DNA from: SAR202 cluster bacterium
GTDB taxonomy: Bacteria > Chloroflexota > Dehalococcoidia > UBA3495
DNA length: 5,927 nt
Reading direction: 5' to 3'
Assembly: GCA_009392075.1 (NCBI GenBank)
Contig: VFHG01000125.1
Coordinates: 1 to 5,927 of the forward strand
A program made the translations under genes and the position numbers. Below the pieces are notes generated by a model that was given only the letters and a program-made list of their open reading frames with translations, ran no database searches and had not been told where the DNA came from. Positions within the stretch are counted from its first letter, which is position 1. Each line of letters opens with the position of its first letter. Below are positions 5,487 to 5,927 of the stretch, one piece after another.

Positions 5487-5927
5487 TTAAACCATGGTTT
5501 CCAAGGTTTTCTGGGTTGACGTCCGTTGTGATGACCATTCGCCGGCGGTTTCTCCGTCCGGCTCTAGTCCGCGCCTGATGGCATATGCCGCTGCTTCGGT
5601 CCGGTTAGCCGAGTCAGTCTTGCTTAGGATGCTCCTCAATTGGTTGCCTACGGTGTTGACGCTGATGAACAGTTCTTCGGCGACCTCCCAGTCATTCTTG
5701 CCAGCCGTCACGAGCCCAAGCACTTCCACTTCCCGCTGGGTCAATCCGTCGGGATACGCAGAGGCCCGGACCGGTTGGCCTGAAGCCCTCTCATGGAGTG
5801 CTTGCAGGCTTTCCATCAAGGGGCGCATGCCCAGTTCGGTGAAGATGGACAGCGATTCTTCGAGCAGCAACCGGGCTTTGGCATTGTCGCCCGCCCCATT
5901 CCGCTCAATGAGGGTCTCTGCGTAGTC
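5487..5927 (-). CDS. LuxR-family transcriptional regulator, C-terminal part (cut by window edge)
   Basis: The frame is open from the right edge (DYAETLIERNGAGDNAKAR...) to the TAA at 5487, giving 146 visible residues. The first 50 or so are helical repeat-like sequence, including 'ARLLLEESLSIFTELGM'. This resembles the TPR-like region found before the HTH in large MalT/LuxR-type or adenylate-cyclase-like regulators. A GerE/LuxR HTH follows at about 62-120: 'LTQREVEVLGLVTAGKNDWEVAEELFISVNTVGNQLRSILSK', then 'NRTEAAAYA'. It should bind DNA as a dimer, but the signal-sensing part lies outside the window, so ligand and targets are unknown. The recognition helix has 'VNTVGNQLRSIL' where many relatives have His in place of Gln. 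A polar tail of about 25 residues follows the HTH. Its stop is only 4 nt from the stop of the convergent rhomboid gene, with no room for a terminator between them. Confidence 0.9.
   Translation of the reverse strand, partial: DYAETLIERNGAGDNAKARLLLEESLSIFTELGMRPLMESLQALHERASGQPVRASAYPDGLTQREVEVLGLVTAGKNDWEVAEELFISVNTVGNQLRSILSKTDSANRTEAAAYAIRRGLEPDGETAGEWSSQRTSTQKTLETMV

Noticed and set aside
5489..5500. Palindrome AAACCATGGTTT near the convergent stop codons, considered as a bidirectional terminator
   Set aside because: It has no loop, a weak AT-rich stem and no proper T-run on either side, and it is partly inside the regulator gene.
5494..5925. Plus-strand open frame of 143 codons at the right edge
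   Set aside because: It is antisense to a clear LuxR-type HTH, and the Ser-rich translation is typical of a shadow frame.

Overview
The window holds eight protein-coding genes, two of them cut by the window edges. It has no tRNA, rRNA, CRISPR array or insertion sequence that I can see. The GC-rich coding bias, the DUF1800 protein, the HpcH/HpaI aldolase and the LuxR-type HTH closest to 'LTxREVEVL...ISVNTV' regulators together suggest an uncultured Chloroflexota bacterium, perhaps Dehalococcoidia or SAR202-like. This is inferred from protein flavour only, and no marker gene is present.

Left part (1-1301, minus strand): the N-terminus of a DUF1800 protein runs off the left edge. Upstream of it is an HpcH/HpaI-type class II aldolase with all expected catalytic and metal-binding residues. 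A TTGACA-N17-GAAAAT promoter lies between the two, just past the aldolase stop codon.

Middle part (1302-3217): a CDP-alcohol phosphatidyltransferase on the plus strand converges on a class I SAM-dependent methyltransferase on the minus strand. The phosphatidyltransferase is a membrane phospholipid-headgroup enzyme whose motif has an unusual 12-residue spacer. The methyltransferase has a hydrophobic C-terminal stretch. The divergent intergenic regions on either side of this pair share an 18/20 repeat centred on AGTATACT.

Right part (3218-5927): a RimJ/RimL-like GNAT acetyltransferase and a cytidylate-kinase-like P-loop protein form a probable two-gene operon. It starts at a strong extended -10 promoter and ends in a textbook intrinsic terminator. 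A rhomboid intramembrane serine protease follows. It converges, with only 4 nt between stop codons, on the C-terminal part of a LuxR-family transcriptional regulator that runs off the right edge.

No single pathway unites the genes. The best functional themes are membrane and lipid biology (phosphatidyltransferase, possibly the methyltransferase, rhomboid) and small-molecule or protein modification (GNAT plus kinase-like protein). I see no convincing novel defence or mobile system. The most unusual signals are the shared intergenic repeat, the phosphatidyltransferase motif spacing and the altered GNAT pyrophosphate loop.
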